In this document: positions 8,755-17,229 of the stretch, piece after piece
How the letters are laid out: every line of letters begins with the position of its first letter
Numbering within the stretch: position 1 is the first letter of the stretch
Assembly (NCBI GenBank): GCA_003252105.1
Contig: QKDL01000055.1
Location: 1-52,152 of the forward strand
Direction of reading: 5' to 3'
Length of the DNA: 52,152 bases
Source: Arcobacter sp.
Lineage (GTDB): Bacteria > Campylobacterota > Campylobacteria > Campylobacterales > Arcobacteraceae
Position numbers and translations under genes: made by a program
The notes under the pieces: generated by a model
Database searches by the model: none
Seen by the model: only the letters and a program-made list of their open reading frames with translations
Told to the model about the DNA's origin: nothing

Positions 8755-9831
8755 ATGGATAATAACTTTTCTTCTTTGCTTGATAGGTTTAAAGAGGGTG
8801 CAAAATCTATGGACGAGGTTTATAAGGAGCTTGCTCATCTAACCTCAAATTATGATGAAGAGCTTCAATCTCTTCAAAAAAAAATTACTGAGTTAGAATT
8901 ACGACTTCAAAATGAGGAAGAAAAAAAACATGAAGTTATGAATAATCTTGCTGATTTAAGAAAACTTCAACAAATAAATTTTTCTACTATAGTTGATGAT
9001 TTGATAAAAAAACCTAGAGAAAAAATGGAAGAAGAACTTGTTAGGTCTGCTAAAAAACATACCTCTTCTACTATAATTGCAACTATATCTTCAATTGTTA
9101 TAATTACTGCATTAATCGCTTTTTTTATCTATTATGATAAAAGTTTTAATAAAACTAATCCTGTCTCAACTTCAACTGTTGAGTATCAAAAACTACAAAA
9201 TACAATCAAAGATTTAGAAAAGAAAAATTTACAATACCAAGATGAGTTAAAAACTCTAAAAAAGAAAGAAGAAAAACCTAAAGTAGAAAAACAAACTACA
9301 CCAAATCTAAAAGTTGAAGAAAATAAACCTGAAGAGATAAAAGAAGAGAAGCCAGAAAATGAAGTAAAAGTAGACTCTACAAATGAAGTTTTAGATGATA
9401 AAGAAAGAGTTTTTGAAAAAATAGCTTCACATATTAAAAATTTTGATTCAATTTACAAATTAAATAATAAAAATGCTTCTAGACTTGTTTATAAAATGGA
9501 CCTTTTAGATTTTGCTCCAATAAAATATGAAGATATAATCCAAGAATTGGAACTATTTGCAAAAAAAGGAACATATATCCCTAGTAAAGATGAGTTGAAA
9601 GTTTGGGATAAACAAATGTTAATTATCTATAAAAGAATGTTAAAAAAAGTAGAAAACACTCCTAATGATAAACTTACTGACCAAATGATGCTATTTGAAA
9701 AATATAAAGTTAATGATGCTACAAAATATGGAAATTGGCAATATACAGGGCAAAAAGATATCTCTTTAGTTGATTCTATCAAAAAAGAGATTGCAAGAAT
9801 TGAAAATCAAATAAGTTTTAATTCAAACTAA
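8755..9831 (+). CDS. Coiled-coil single-span membrane protein, function unknown
   Basis: A 358-residue protein. Residues 20-85 are a heptad-rich coiled coil (L-Q-K-K-I-T-E-L-E-L-R-L-Q), one membrane segment sits near residues 105-127, a second coiled coil lies near 143-170, then a low-complexity K/E/P linker to about 220 and a conserved-looking C-terminal domain. There is no signal peptide. The topology suggests a cytoplasmic coiled coil tethered to a periplasmic domain. Transcribed alone; it converges on pyk with a hairpin between them. No family recognised. Confidence 0.65.
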   Translation: MDNNFSSLLDRFKEGAKSMDEVYKELAHLTSNYDEELQSLQKKITELELRLQNEEEKKHEVMNNLADLRKLQQINFSTIVDDLIKKPREKMEEELVRSAKKHTSSTIIATISSIVIITALIAFFIYYDKSFNKTNPVSTSTVEYQKLQNTIKDLEKKNLQYQDELKTLKKKEEKPKVEKQTTPNLKVEENKPEEIKEEKPENEVKVDSTNEVLDDKERVFEKIASHIKNFDSIYKLNNKNASRLVYKMDLLDFAPIKYEDIIQELELFAKKGTYIPSKDELKVWDKQMLIIYKRMLKKVENTPNDKLTDQMMLFEKYKVNDATKYGNWQYTGQKDISLVDSIKKEIARIENQISFNSN

Positions 9832-9854
9832 AGAAGAATTACTTCTTCTTAGTT
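9826..9854. terminator. Bidirectional hairpin between the coiled-coil gene and pyk
   Basis: Two arms, AACTAAAGAAGAA and TTCTTCTTAGTT, pair with one bulged A around a short loop. The hairpin sits across the 8-bp gap between two convergent genes and has T-rich flanks on each strand. Confidence 0.6.
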
Positions 9855-11287
9855 GAAAAATTAAGATAAAACTCAATCTCTGATTCAGTTAAAATCTTAA
9901 TTGTATTTGTACTTCCAGGAACACCAACAGGATATCCAATAGTACAAATATAAGGACCTTTTTTATCTAATAAATCTTTAGAATCTAACTCTTTTAACAT
10001 CTTTTGTATCATTTTAGATGCCTGTGCTTCTTTGATAACAGAAACTGGATATACACCCCAAATACCACAAAGAGTATTTACAACTTTTCTTTTATGAGAA
10101 AATGCATAGATTTTAGTTTTTGGTCTAAATCTTGAGATTTTTATAGGTGAAGTACCAGAACTTGTTAATACTAAAATCCCTTTAGCTTTTAAATCATCCG
10201 CTAGTTTCGTAACAGTTGCATAGATTACATCAAATTGATCTTTATATTCTAAATCGTTGTATTTATCAAATTTATAAATCTCTTCTGTTTTAGTGATAAT
10301 ATTACTCATAGTTTCAACTACATTGATTGGATCAACTCCAACAGCACTCTCTTCACTTAACATAACTACATCTGTACCATCTAAAACAGCATTTGCAACA
10401 TCTGAGATTTCAGCTCTTGTTGCTCTTTCATTTTCAGTCATAGATAAAAGCATTTGAGTTGCAGTGATAACAGGAATACTAGCAGCATTTGCTTTTTTGA
10501 TAAGTCTTTTTTGAATAGTTGGAACTTCATAATAAGGAACTTCAATACCTAAATCACCTCTAGCTACCATAAGTCCATCACTAGCTTCTACTATCTCATC
10601 TATATTTTCAACAGCATCAAATTTTTCAATTTTTGCTATTAATTTTCCTTTATAATCTCCAAGAAGTTCTCTTGCATGTTCCATATCTCTTTTATTTTGT
10701 ACAAATGAGATTGCAAAGTAGTCTACTTTATTTGCAACACCCCAAGCAATATCTTTTGCATCTTTTTTTGTAATAACATCAATATCAATTACAGTATTTG
10801 GGAAATTTACACCTTTTTTAGAACTAAGTTTTCCATGATTTTCAATTTGAGCTTTTATCTCATCACCTGTTTCAATAACTTTTGCTCTAATTGTTCCATC
10901 ATATAAATATATAAATTCACCCTCTTTTACTTTATCAAGTAACTCAGGATAATTAATAGATACTACATATTTGTTATCTTTTTCTTGATAACCTACAATC
11001 TCATGTTTTAAAAAAGTTATTACATCATCTTTTTTTAACTCAAAAGGTTCTTTTAACTCCCCTATTCTCACCTTTGGTCCTGAAATATCTTGTAAAACTG
11101 CAACTGTAACACCTGTATTTTCCATAGCAGTTCTAATATTTTTTAATGTGTTTGCATGGTATTCATGACTTCCATGAGAAAAATTTAATCTAAATAGATT
11201 TGCACCAGCATTTATTAAACCTTCTATAATCTCTACACTATCACTTGCTGGCCCTAAAGTTGCTAAAATTTTTGTTCTTTTTTCCAT
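9839..11287 (-). CDS. pyk: Pyruvate kinase
   Basis: Converts phosphoenolpyruvate and ADP to pyruvate and ATP. Seen: T-K-I-L-A-T-L-G-P-A-S at the N-terminus, L-N-F-S-H-G-S near residue 38, the G-D-L-G-I-E-V-P signature near residue 245 with the following Q-K-R-L-I-K-K-A-N, and the A-T-Q-M-L-L-S-M segment. The length of 482 residues is full size, with a normal C-terminal domain. Monocistronic, convergent with the preceding coiled-coil gene. A GGAG ribosome site precedes the ATG. Confidence 0.97.
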   Translation of the reverse strand: MEKRTKILATLGPASDSVEIIEGLINAGANLFRLNFSHGSHEYHANTLKNIRTAMENTGVTVAVLQDISGPKVRIGELKEPFELKKDDVITFLKHEIVGYQEKDNKYVVSINYPELLDKVKEGEFIYLYDGTIRAKVIETGDEIKAQIENHGKLSSKKGVNFPNTVIDIDVITKKDAKDIAWGVANKVDYFAISFVQNKRDMEHARELLGDYKGKLIAKIEKFDAVENIDEIVEASDGLMVARGDLGIEVPYYEVPTIQKRLIKKANAASIPVITATQMLLSMTENERATRAEISDVANAVLDGTDVVMLSEESAVGVDPINVVETMSNIITKTEEIYKFDKYNDLEYKDQFDVIYATVTKLADDLKAKGILVLTSSGTSPIKISRFRPKTKIYAFSHKRKVVNTLCGIWGVYPVSVIKEAQASKMIQKMLKELDSKDLLDKKGPYICTIGYPVGVPGSTNTIKILTESEIEFYLNFSTKKK

Positions 11288-11428
11288 GGGCTACTCCTTA
11301 CTAAATAAATAAGTGTAATTATACCTTAATTCGTTTACAAAGAAGTAACAATTTTTTTACCATTTAATTACTAAGTTTAAATAAATCTGTTTATAAACAT
11401 ATCAAAAAAACTTTGCTAAACTTCATTT

Positions 11429-12442
11429 ATGAATAAAAAAATAAAATTTAGTGAATACTTTAACTCATGGCTTTATGAAAATGATGGTTATTATAGTAAA
11501 TATAAACAAATTGGTAAAAAAGGAGACTTTTATACTGCTGTTTCAACCTCATCTTTTTTTGGAGGAACTATAGGAAAAAGAATAGTTGATGCCATACAAA
11601 GCAAGGAGCTCCCAAAAGATTGTACTATACTAGAAATTGGTGCACATCATGGGTATTTATTGGCAGATATTATCCAATTTATCTATACTTTGAAACCTGA
11701 ACTTATCCAAACCCTTAATTTTGCAATTGTTGAAAGATATCCCCATTTGCAAAAACATCAAAAAGAGTATTTCAAAGATTCTTTTGACAATGCCATAGAT
11801 TTATTACACTACAATGATATCAATGAAGTAGAGATTGAAAACTGTTTTGTAGTAGCAAATGAGATTTTTGATGCTTTTTCTTGTGAATTAGTTTTCACAA
11901 AAGATGATGTTTTACAACAAGGTTTTGTAAAAAAACATAATATAGAATTTGAAAATTGTGAAGATGAAGATTTAATTAATCATTGTAAAAAATATAAAAT
12001 TACAAAAGGTGAAGTTGCTGTAGGTTATGAAAATTTTATAAATACTCTTTGTAAAAATATAAAAAACTTTGAGTTTATCACTTTTGATTATGGAGATAAT
12101 TATCCAAGAAATGATTTCTCTACTAGAATTTACTCTAAACATGAGGTATTTGCTCTATTTGAAGATAATTTAGATTTAAAAAAATACTACAAAACCTCAG
12201 ATATTACATATGATGTATTTTTCACACATTTAATAGATTGTTTTAAAGAAAACAAAGTTAAAGATATTGTTTATTCTACTCAAATGCAAGCACTAATTGA
12301 TTTTGGAATTATAGATTTACTTGAAATTTTAAAACAACATGTAGATGAAAACACTTATTTAAGAGAGGTTCAAAAGGTAAAAACTTTATTAGAACCAACA
12401 GGTATGGGAGATAGATTTAAAATGCTACAAATAAAAAAGTAG
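11429..12442 (+). CDS. MidA/NDUFAF7-family SAM-dependent methyltransferase
   Basis: A 337-residue protein with the N-terminal K-G-D-F-Y-T-A-V-S-T-S-S-F-F-G-G stretch near residue 30 that marks this family, and a SAM-binding loop I-L-E-I-G-A-H-H-G near residue 72. Eukaryotic NDUFAF7 methylates an arginine of a complex I subunit; the target of bacterial members is mostly untested. Transcribed alone; a hairpin follows and overlaps its last codons. Confidence 0.8.
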   Translation: MNKKIKFSEYFNSWLYENDGYYSKYKQIGKKGDFYTAVSTSSFFGGTIGKRIVDAIQSKELPKDCTILEIGAHHGYLLADIIQFIYTLKPELIQTLNFAIVERYPHLQKHQKEYFKDSFDNAIDLLHYNDINEVEIENCFVVANEIFDAFSCELVFTKDDVLQQGFVKKHNIEFENCEDEDLINHCKKYKITKGEVAVGYENFINTLCKNIKNFEFITFDYGDNYPRNDFSTRIYSKHEVFALFEDNLDLKKYYKTSDITYDVFFTHLIDCFKENKVKDIVYSTQMQALIDFGIIDLLEILKQHVDENTYLREVQKVKTLLEPTGMGDRFKMLQIKK

Positions 12443-12448
12443 CATTTT
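12419..12448. terminator. Hairpin at the 3' end of the methyltransferase gene
   Basis: A perfect 10-bp stem, AAAATGCTAC paired with GTAGCATTTT, around a 10-nt A-rich loop. It overlaps the last codons of the methyltransferase and lies before the convergent DUF779 gene. The T tract is weak on the plus strand. Confidence 0.5.
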
Positions 12449-12464
12449 AAATTTGTTATAAAAA

Positions 12465-12845
12465 TTAAATCTCTTCCCTAGACTTTAATTCGTTATATTC
12501 CTCATCGGTAAATATTCTAGATTTTGTAATAAACTGATAACCATGATCTATCTCAACAGAAAAAGAGTTACCAAAAGCACTTTTTTCCTCTTTTACATCA
12601 ATAGTTACCTGTGAATGTCTAAAATATTCAAACTGATCTTTATCCATAAAAAATTCACAACCGCAAATCTCACCTAATTTTACATTTCTACTTGGTACGT
12701 AGAAATCGCCCTTTTCATAGCACATTGGAGCAGTACCATCACAACACCCGCCACTTTGGTTAAAGACTAATTCTCCATGCTCTTTTTTTAGCATCTCAAT
12801 TACTTCGCGCGCCCTATCAGTGACTTTTAATCTTACTATATCCAT
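12465..12845 (-). CDS. DUF779 protein, companion of aldehyde dehydrogenase
   Basis: A 126-residue small protein of the DUF779 family, found beside aldehyde dehydrogenase genes in many bacteria; its biochemical role is not settled. It is cysteine-rich (Q-S-G-G-C-C-D-G near residue 35, P-M-C, and I-C-G-C-E-F near residue 63), consistent with metal or iron-sulfur binding. The start chosen is the ATG at 12845, which has AAGGAG six bases upstream; an ATG eight codons earlier has no such site. It lies 94 bp downstream of the aldehyde dehydrogenase on the same strand and probably shares its transcript. First gene of the island on this side. Confidence 0.85.
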   Translation of the reverse strand: MDIVRLKVTDRAREVIEMLKKEHGELVFNQSGGCCDGTAPMCYEKGDFYVPSRNVKLGEICGCEFFMDKDQFEYFRHSQVTIDVKEEKSAFGNSFSVEIDHGYQFITKSRIFTDEEYNELKSREEI

Positions 12846-12939
12846 TACTAGCTCCTTAAAATGTCCCAATTTTGCTAGCCCATTGAAACTAATATCAAAG
12901 GACTTAGCAAAACTTGGTATATACCCAGACTAATATCTA

Positions 12940-14436
12940 TTAAAAGAATCCTAACGCATTTTTGCTGTAAGAAGTTAAAATATTTTTAGTATGTCTATAA
13001 GAGTTTAACATCATCATATGAGTTTCTCTACCGATACCAGATTTTTTGTATCCACCAAATGATGCATGTGATGGGTATAGGTGATAACAGTTAACCCATA
13101 CTCTACCAGCTTCAATAGCTCTTGATACTGTGTGTAATTGGTGCGCATCTCTTGACCATACACCAGAACCTAATCCATATACAGTATCATTTGCAATCTC
13201 GATTGCTTCTGCTTCATCTTTAAATGTAGTTACAGCAAGAACTGGTCCAAAAATCTCTTCTTGGAAGATTCTCATTTTATTGTGACCTTTAAAGATAGTT
13301 GGTTTAATATAGAAACCATTTGGATGTTTAGCTGATTCTAATGCTTCACCACCAATTAAACACTCTGCACCCTCTTCTTTACCAATTTTGATATATTCTA
13401 AGATTTTCTCTTTTTGGTTAAGTGAACATTGTGCACCCATCATATTATCTGTATCCATTGGATCACCTAATTTAATAGCAGCAACTCTTTCTAATACTCT
13501 TTTCATAAATGGCTCATAAATTGACTCTTGGATTAATGCTCTTGATGGACAAGTACAAACCTCACCAGAGTTAAATGCGAATAATACTAAACCTTCGATT
13601 GCTTTATCAAAGAACTCATCATCTGCATCCATAATTGATTCAAAGAAGATATTTGGTGATTTACCACCAAGTTCTAATGTTGAAGGGATAATATTTTCTG
13701 TAGCATATTGCATAATTAATTGACCAGTTGTAGTCTCACCTGTAAATCCAACTTTTTTGATATCTGGGTGAGTTGAAAGGTATTTACCAATTTTTCCACC
13801 TGAACCATTGATGATATTTACTACACCTTTTGGAAGTACTTCTTGAATTGTTTCCATCAATAATAAAATTGATTTTGGAGTAGCAGATGCAGGTTTCATA
13901 ACGATTGTATTACCAGCAGCTAATGCAGGAGCTAATTTCCATGCAGCCATTAATAATGGGAAATTCCAAGGAATAATTTGAGCTACAACACCATATGGCT
14001 CATAAATCTCTTGAGAGATTGTATTTTCATCTAAATCTGAAACAGTTCCAGATTCTGCTCTAATAACAGATGCAAAATATCTAAAATGATCAACAACTAA
14101 AGGAACGTCTGCATTTAAAGTTTCTCTGATAGTCTTACCATTATCTAAAGTCTCAGCAATAGCAAGTGCTTCTAAGTTTGCTTCAATTGCATCAGCAACT
14201 TTATTTAACATAGTGCTTCTTTCGATTACAGAAGTATGTTTATATGAATCAAATGCAGTTTTAGCAGCTTGAATTGCTAACTCAACATCTTCTTCATTTG
14301 ATCTTGGAATTCTTGTTAATACATCACCATCAACAGGTGAGATGTTATCAAAATACTCTCCACTTTTTGGAGCAACCCATTCTCCACCAATAAAGTTCTC
14401 ATACTGAGGTTTAAATGTTGGTTTATTGTAAATCAT
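12940..14436 (-). CDS. NAD(P)-dependent aldehyde dehydrogenase (ExaC/AcoD type)
   Basis: Oxidises the aldehyde made by the periplasmic alcohol dehydrogenase to the acid in the cytoplasm. Seen: P-W-N-F-P near residue 157, the base E255 in L-E-L-G-G-K-S-P, catalytic C294 in N-S-G-E-V-C-T-C-P-S-R (the double-cysteine form typical of acetaldehyde dehydrogenases), and G-P-V-L-A-V-T-T-F. The length of 498 residues is normal. The promoter carries four 11-bp repeats of the island's regulatory half-site about 90 bp upstream, so it is probably co-regulated with the PQQ dehydrogenase. The substrate is inferred from context; ExaC of Pseudomonas acts on acetaldehyde. Confidence 0.93.
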   Translation of the reverse strand: MIYNKPTFKPQYENFIGGEWVAPKSGEYFDNISPVDGDVLTRIPRSNEEDVELAIQAAKTAFDSYKHTSVIERSTMLNKVADAIEANLEALAIAETLDNGKTIRETLNADVPLVVDHFRYFASVIRAESGTVSDLDENTISQEIYEPYGVVAQIIPWNFPLLMAAWKLAPALAAGNTIVMKPASATPKSILLLMETIQEVLPKGVVNIINGSGGKIGKYLSTHPDIKKVGFTGETTTGQLIMQYATENIIPSTLELGGKSPNIFFESIMDADDEFFDKAIEGLVLFAFNSGEVCTCPSRALIQESIYEPFMKRVLERVAAIKLGDPMDTDNMMGAQCSLNQKEKILEYIKIGKEEGAECLIGGEALESAKHPNGFYIKPTIFKGHNKMRIFQEEIFGPVLAVTTFKDEAEAIEIANDTVYGLGSGVWSRDAHQLHTVSRAIEAGRVWVNCYHLYPSHASFGGYKKSGIGRETHMMMLNSYRHTKNILTSYSKNALGFF

Positions 14437-14508
14437 TTTCTTTTCCTTTTTTATATTTTTATTTTATAACATGAAAAATTTTGTCTGCCAATCTTTTTCT
14501 GTAATGAA

Positions 14509-14562
14509 AGTTTACTCTAATATTATAGCCTCAATATAGCCAAATTATAGCTTGAATATAGC
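14509..14562 (-). promoter_or_regulatory. ALDH promoter: four 11-bp half-site repeats plus -10
   Basis: On the plus strand TATAGC occurs at 14524, 14535, 14546 and 14557, a period of exactly 11 bp over four copies. Read toward the aldehyde dehydrogenase this is four GCTATA half-sites, then 9 nt, then TAAACT (14514-14509) as a -10. Six other promoters in the island have two half-sites with the same 11-bp and 9-nt spacings. The array also lies about 115 bp upstream of the divergent FIST kinase and could act on it. Confidence 0.8.
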
Positions 14563-14677
14563 GAAGTAATTTAGTCAAGAAAAGCTCGATTTTATGGTAA
14601 TAGTAGCAATAAAATAGCATTGAAAATTTATTCTTTTTTTTTGATTCTTTGCCTTTGTTTTATGCTACAATTACGTC

Positions 14678-16573
14678 ATGAAAACATACAATTATATTTA
14701 CCAAAATAATCATTTTATTGATGAAATAAACTACTCTTTATTTGAAAATGAAAAGAGTGTTCTTATCCAAATATTTTGTGGTCAAAATGTAAGTACCTTA
14801 CAATATATTATCAATATATTAAAAGAACATCTTCCAAACGCTATTTGTATAGGTGCTACAACAGATGGTGAAATTATGGATAATGAAGTTTCAACTTTAA
14901 GAACTCTAATTTCAATTAGTGTATTTGAAAAAACTACATTAAAGATATCATTAAAAAATGGTGACAACTCTTTTGATAATGGTTTTGAAATAGCAAGAGA
15001 TATAGTTACACCAAATACCAAACTTATCATCACTTTTACTGATAGCACTTCAACAAATGGTGAGGAATATCTAAATGGAATCAGTTCTTTTAATAACTCT
15101 ATTATGGTTTGTGGTGGTATGGCAGGAGATAATGGAAAATTCCAAAAAACGTATGTAAGTGCTGGAGATACTATACTTGGCAATGGTGTTGTAGCAGTAT
15201 CTTTAAATTCTGATGTTTTACAAGTAGCAAATGATATAAAACATGGATGGATTCCTATTGGTATAGAACATACTATAGATAGAATTGAAGGTAATAGAAT
15301 CTATGAAATTTCAGGAATGAAAGCAATAGAATTCTATGAAAAATATTTAGGTGATAGACATGTGCACACTTTTGCTGAATTTCCATTGATGATTGTTAAA
15401 GATGGAGTATCAATTGCAAGAGCAGCTGTTACCATGTATCCTGATGGAAGTTTAGGATGTGGTGGTGGTTTACACCAAGGTGATAGAGTGCGTTTAGGGA
15501 TTGCAGATGCAGAACGTATAATAAATACACCATTTAAATACCTTGAAAATATCCAAAATCAACCTGCTGAAACATTTTTTATCTATTCTTGTATGGCAAG
15601 ACGTAGATATATGCAAAACTTAACTAAAATTGAGATTGAACCATTTGCATCTATGGCTACTACATCTGGATTTTTTAGTTATGCAGAGTTTTTTCATCAA
15701 AATAATAAAAATGAACTAATGAATGAAACTATTACGTTAGTTGGTTTATCAGAAAATCCCCATTTGGATATGAAATTAGCCCCATCAAATAAAATGGTTA
15801 GTCCGCAAGATATCTCTTATGCTAAAACTATTCAATCACTAACAAGTTTGATTCAACAAAGTGCAAAAGATCAAAATGAACAAGCAAAAGCATTAGAGAG
15901 ACAAATAGCATATTCAGAGCAACTTTTGAAAAATCAAAAACTATTTTTAAAACACTCTGTACATGAAACAAATACTCCTTTATCTGTAATTGTAAGTAAT
16001 ATTGACTTGCATGAAATGGAATTTGGGAAAAGTATCTATTTGGAAAATATTGAAGTTGCGGTGAAGAATATTTTCTCAATCTATGATGATTTGAGTTATT
16101 TGGTAAAGAAAGACCAAGTTGAATACAAGGTTTACACTATAGATTTAATAGATTTCGTTAGAAATAGGGTAGAATTCTTTAGGAATGTTGCTACAAATAT
16201 GACCAATTCTAAATTTCTATTTAGAACCAATTCTATAAAAGTTTTAATAGAATTCAGTGAAACAAAACTACAAAGAATTATAGATAATACATTAACCAAT
16301 GCTATTAAATACACTTTTGAAGGCAAACCAATAAAAGTTGATGTAATAAAAAATGGTGAATGTATTAAATTTTGTGTAATAAGTAATTCAAAACGAATAC
16401 AAAATCCCGAAAAGATTTTTGATGAATATTACAGGGAAGAACACTCAAAAGAAGGTTTTGGATTAGGATTAAATTTAGTAAAAAGAATTTGTGACGAAGA
16501 TGGAGTTCAAATAGAAGTAGAATCTAATGAAGAGCAAACAAGTTTTACATATTCATTTAAAGGATGTCAATGA
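14678..16573 (+). CDS. FIST-domain histidine kinase, probable sensor of the island
   Basis: A 631-residue cytoplasmic sensor kinase with no membrane segment. FIST_N spans about 25-220 (I-G-A-T-T-D-G-E-I near 58; V-C-G-G-M-A-G-D-N near 144) and FIST_C about 220-370. A coiled linker near 380-420 leads to the kinase with phospho-acceptor H429 in H-S-V-H-E-T-N-T-P-L, an N-box with N-T-L-T-N-A-I-K-Y-T and a G-box E-G-F-G-L-G-L. FIST domains are thought to bind small ligands; the ligand here is unknown. It overlaps the response regulator by ATGA, is divergent from ALDH and points at the pqq genes. Its promoter lacks the island box. I infer that it senses an alcohol, an aldehyde or the metal. Confidence 0.9.
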   Translation: MKTYNYIYQNNHFIDEINYSLFENEKSVLIQIFCGQNVSTLQYIINILKEHLPNAICIGATTDGEIMDNEVSTLRTLISISVFEKTTLKISLKNGDNSFDNGFEIARDIVTPNTKLIITFTDSTSTNGEEYLNGISSFNNSIMVCGGMAGDNGKFQKTYVSAGDTILGNGVVAVSLNSDVLQVANDIKHGWIPIGIEHTIDRIEGNRIYEISGMKAIEFYEKYLGDRHVHTFAEFPLMIVKDGVSIARAAVTMYPDGSLGCGGGLHQGDRVRLGIADAERIINTPFKYLENIQNQPAETFFIYSCMARRRYMQNLTKIEIEPFASMATTSGFFSYAEFFHQNNKNELMNETITLVGLSENPHLDMKLAPSNKMVSPQDISYAKTIQSLTSLIQQSAKDQNEQAKALERQIAYSEQLLKNQKLFLKHSVHETNTPLSVIVSNIDLHEMEFGKSIYLENIEVAVKNIFSIYDDLSYLVKKDQVEYKVYTIDLIDFVRNRVEFFRNVATNMTNSKFLFRTNSIKVLIEFSETKLQRIIDNTLTNAIKYTFEGKPIKVDVIKNGECIKFCVISNSKRIQNPEKIFDEYYREEHSKEGFGLGLNLVKRICDEDGVQIEVESNEEQTSFTYSFKGCQ

Positions 16574-17229
16574 AAATACTATTACTAGAAGATGATGTTA
16601 TGTTAAATAAAGCAATTACTCAATACCTTGAATCAACAGGGCATAAAGTAATCTCTGTAACAGATGGAACCTCTTGTATAAACACTCTCAAAGAGGAAAA
16701 ATTTGATCTTTTAGTTTTTGATATAAATGTTCCAGATATTGATGGTATCTCTATTTTAGAAGAACTTCATAATCAAAAAAGAATGGTTCCAACTATTTTT
16801 ATCTCTGCACTTATTGATATTGAAGATATTACAAGAGCTTTTGATATAGGTTGCCACGATTATTTAAAAAAACCTTTTCACTTAAAAGAATTAACTCTTA
16901 GAATAAATAAAATTTTAAAAACAAACTTAGTACCACAAGAGCATAAAAGATTATCAAAATCATATAGTTATGATTCAAAAAATATGATTTTATATTTTAA
17001 CAATGAACCACATATCCTGCCTAAAAGACAAATCCAAATTATAGATTTATTAGCAGCAAATAGAAGTTTGGTTTGTAACTACGATATGTTTAGAGATTTT
17101 GTTTGGAATGATGATTATATTGATAATGCAACAATTAGAGCAGAAGTAAATAGAGTAAAAAAAGTTTTAAAAGAGGATTTTATAATCAATATTAGAGGTA
17201 TAGGTTATATGGTTGAAAGACCACACTAA
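16570..17229 (+). CDS. OmpR/PhoB-type response regulator, probable activator of the island
   Basis: A 219-residue regulator: receiver domain 1-115 with acidic pocket E7-D8-D9, phospho-acceptor D51 (V-F-D-I-N-V-P) and K in L-K-K-P-F-H, then a winged-helix DNA-binding domain ending R-G-I-G-Y-M-V-E. The ATG at 16570 is preferred over one two codons upstream because it overlaps the kinase stop as ATGA and has AAAGGA at good spacing. PhoB-type winged helices bind tandem direct repeats with an 11-bp period, exactly the period of the repeated half-site found before seven island operons, so this protein is the best candidate for their activator. The 3' end overlaps the pqqE stop tail to tail. Confidence 0.92.
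   Translation: MKILLLEDDVMLNKAITQYLESTGHKVISVTDGTSCINTLKEEKFDLLVFDINVPDIDGISILEELHNQKRMVPTIFISALIDIEDITRAFDIGCHDYLKKPFHLKELTLRINKILKTNLVPQEHKRLSKSYSYDSKNMILYFNNEPHILPKRQIQIIDLLAANRSLVCNYDMFRDFVWNDDYIDNATIRAEVNRVKKVLKEDFIINIRGIGYMVERPH

Noticed and set aside
14524-14562. Short tandem repeats that might be read as a CRISPR or satellite
   Set aside because: The unit is 11 bp with only six conserved bases, and the same spaced pair is found before six other genes with a fixed distance to a -10. It is a protein-binding array, not a CRISPR.
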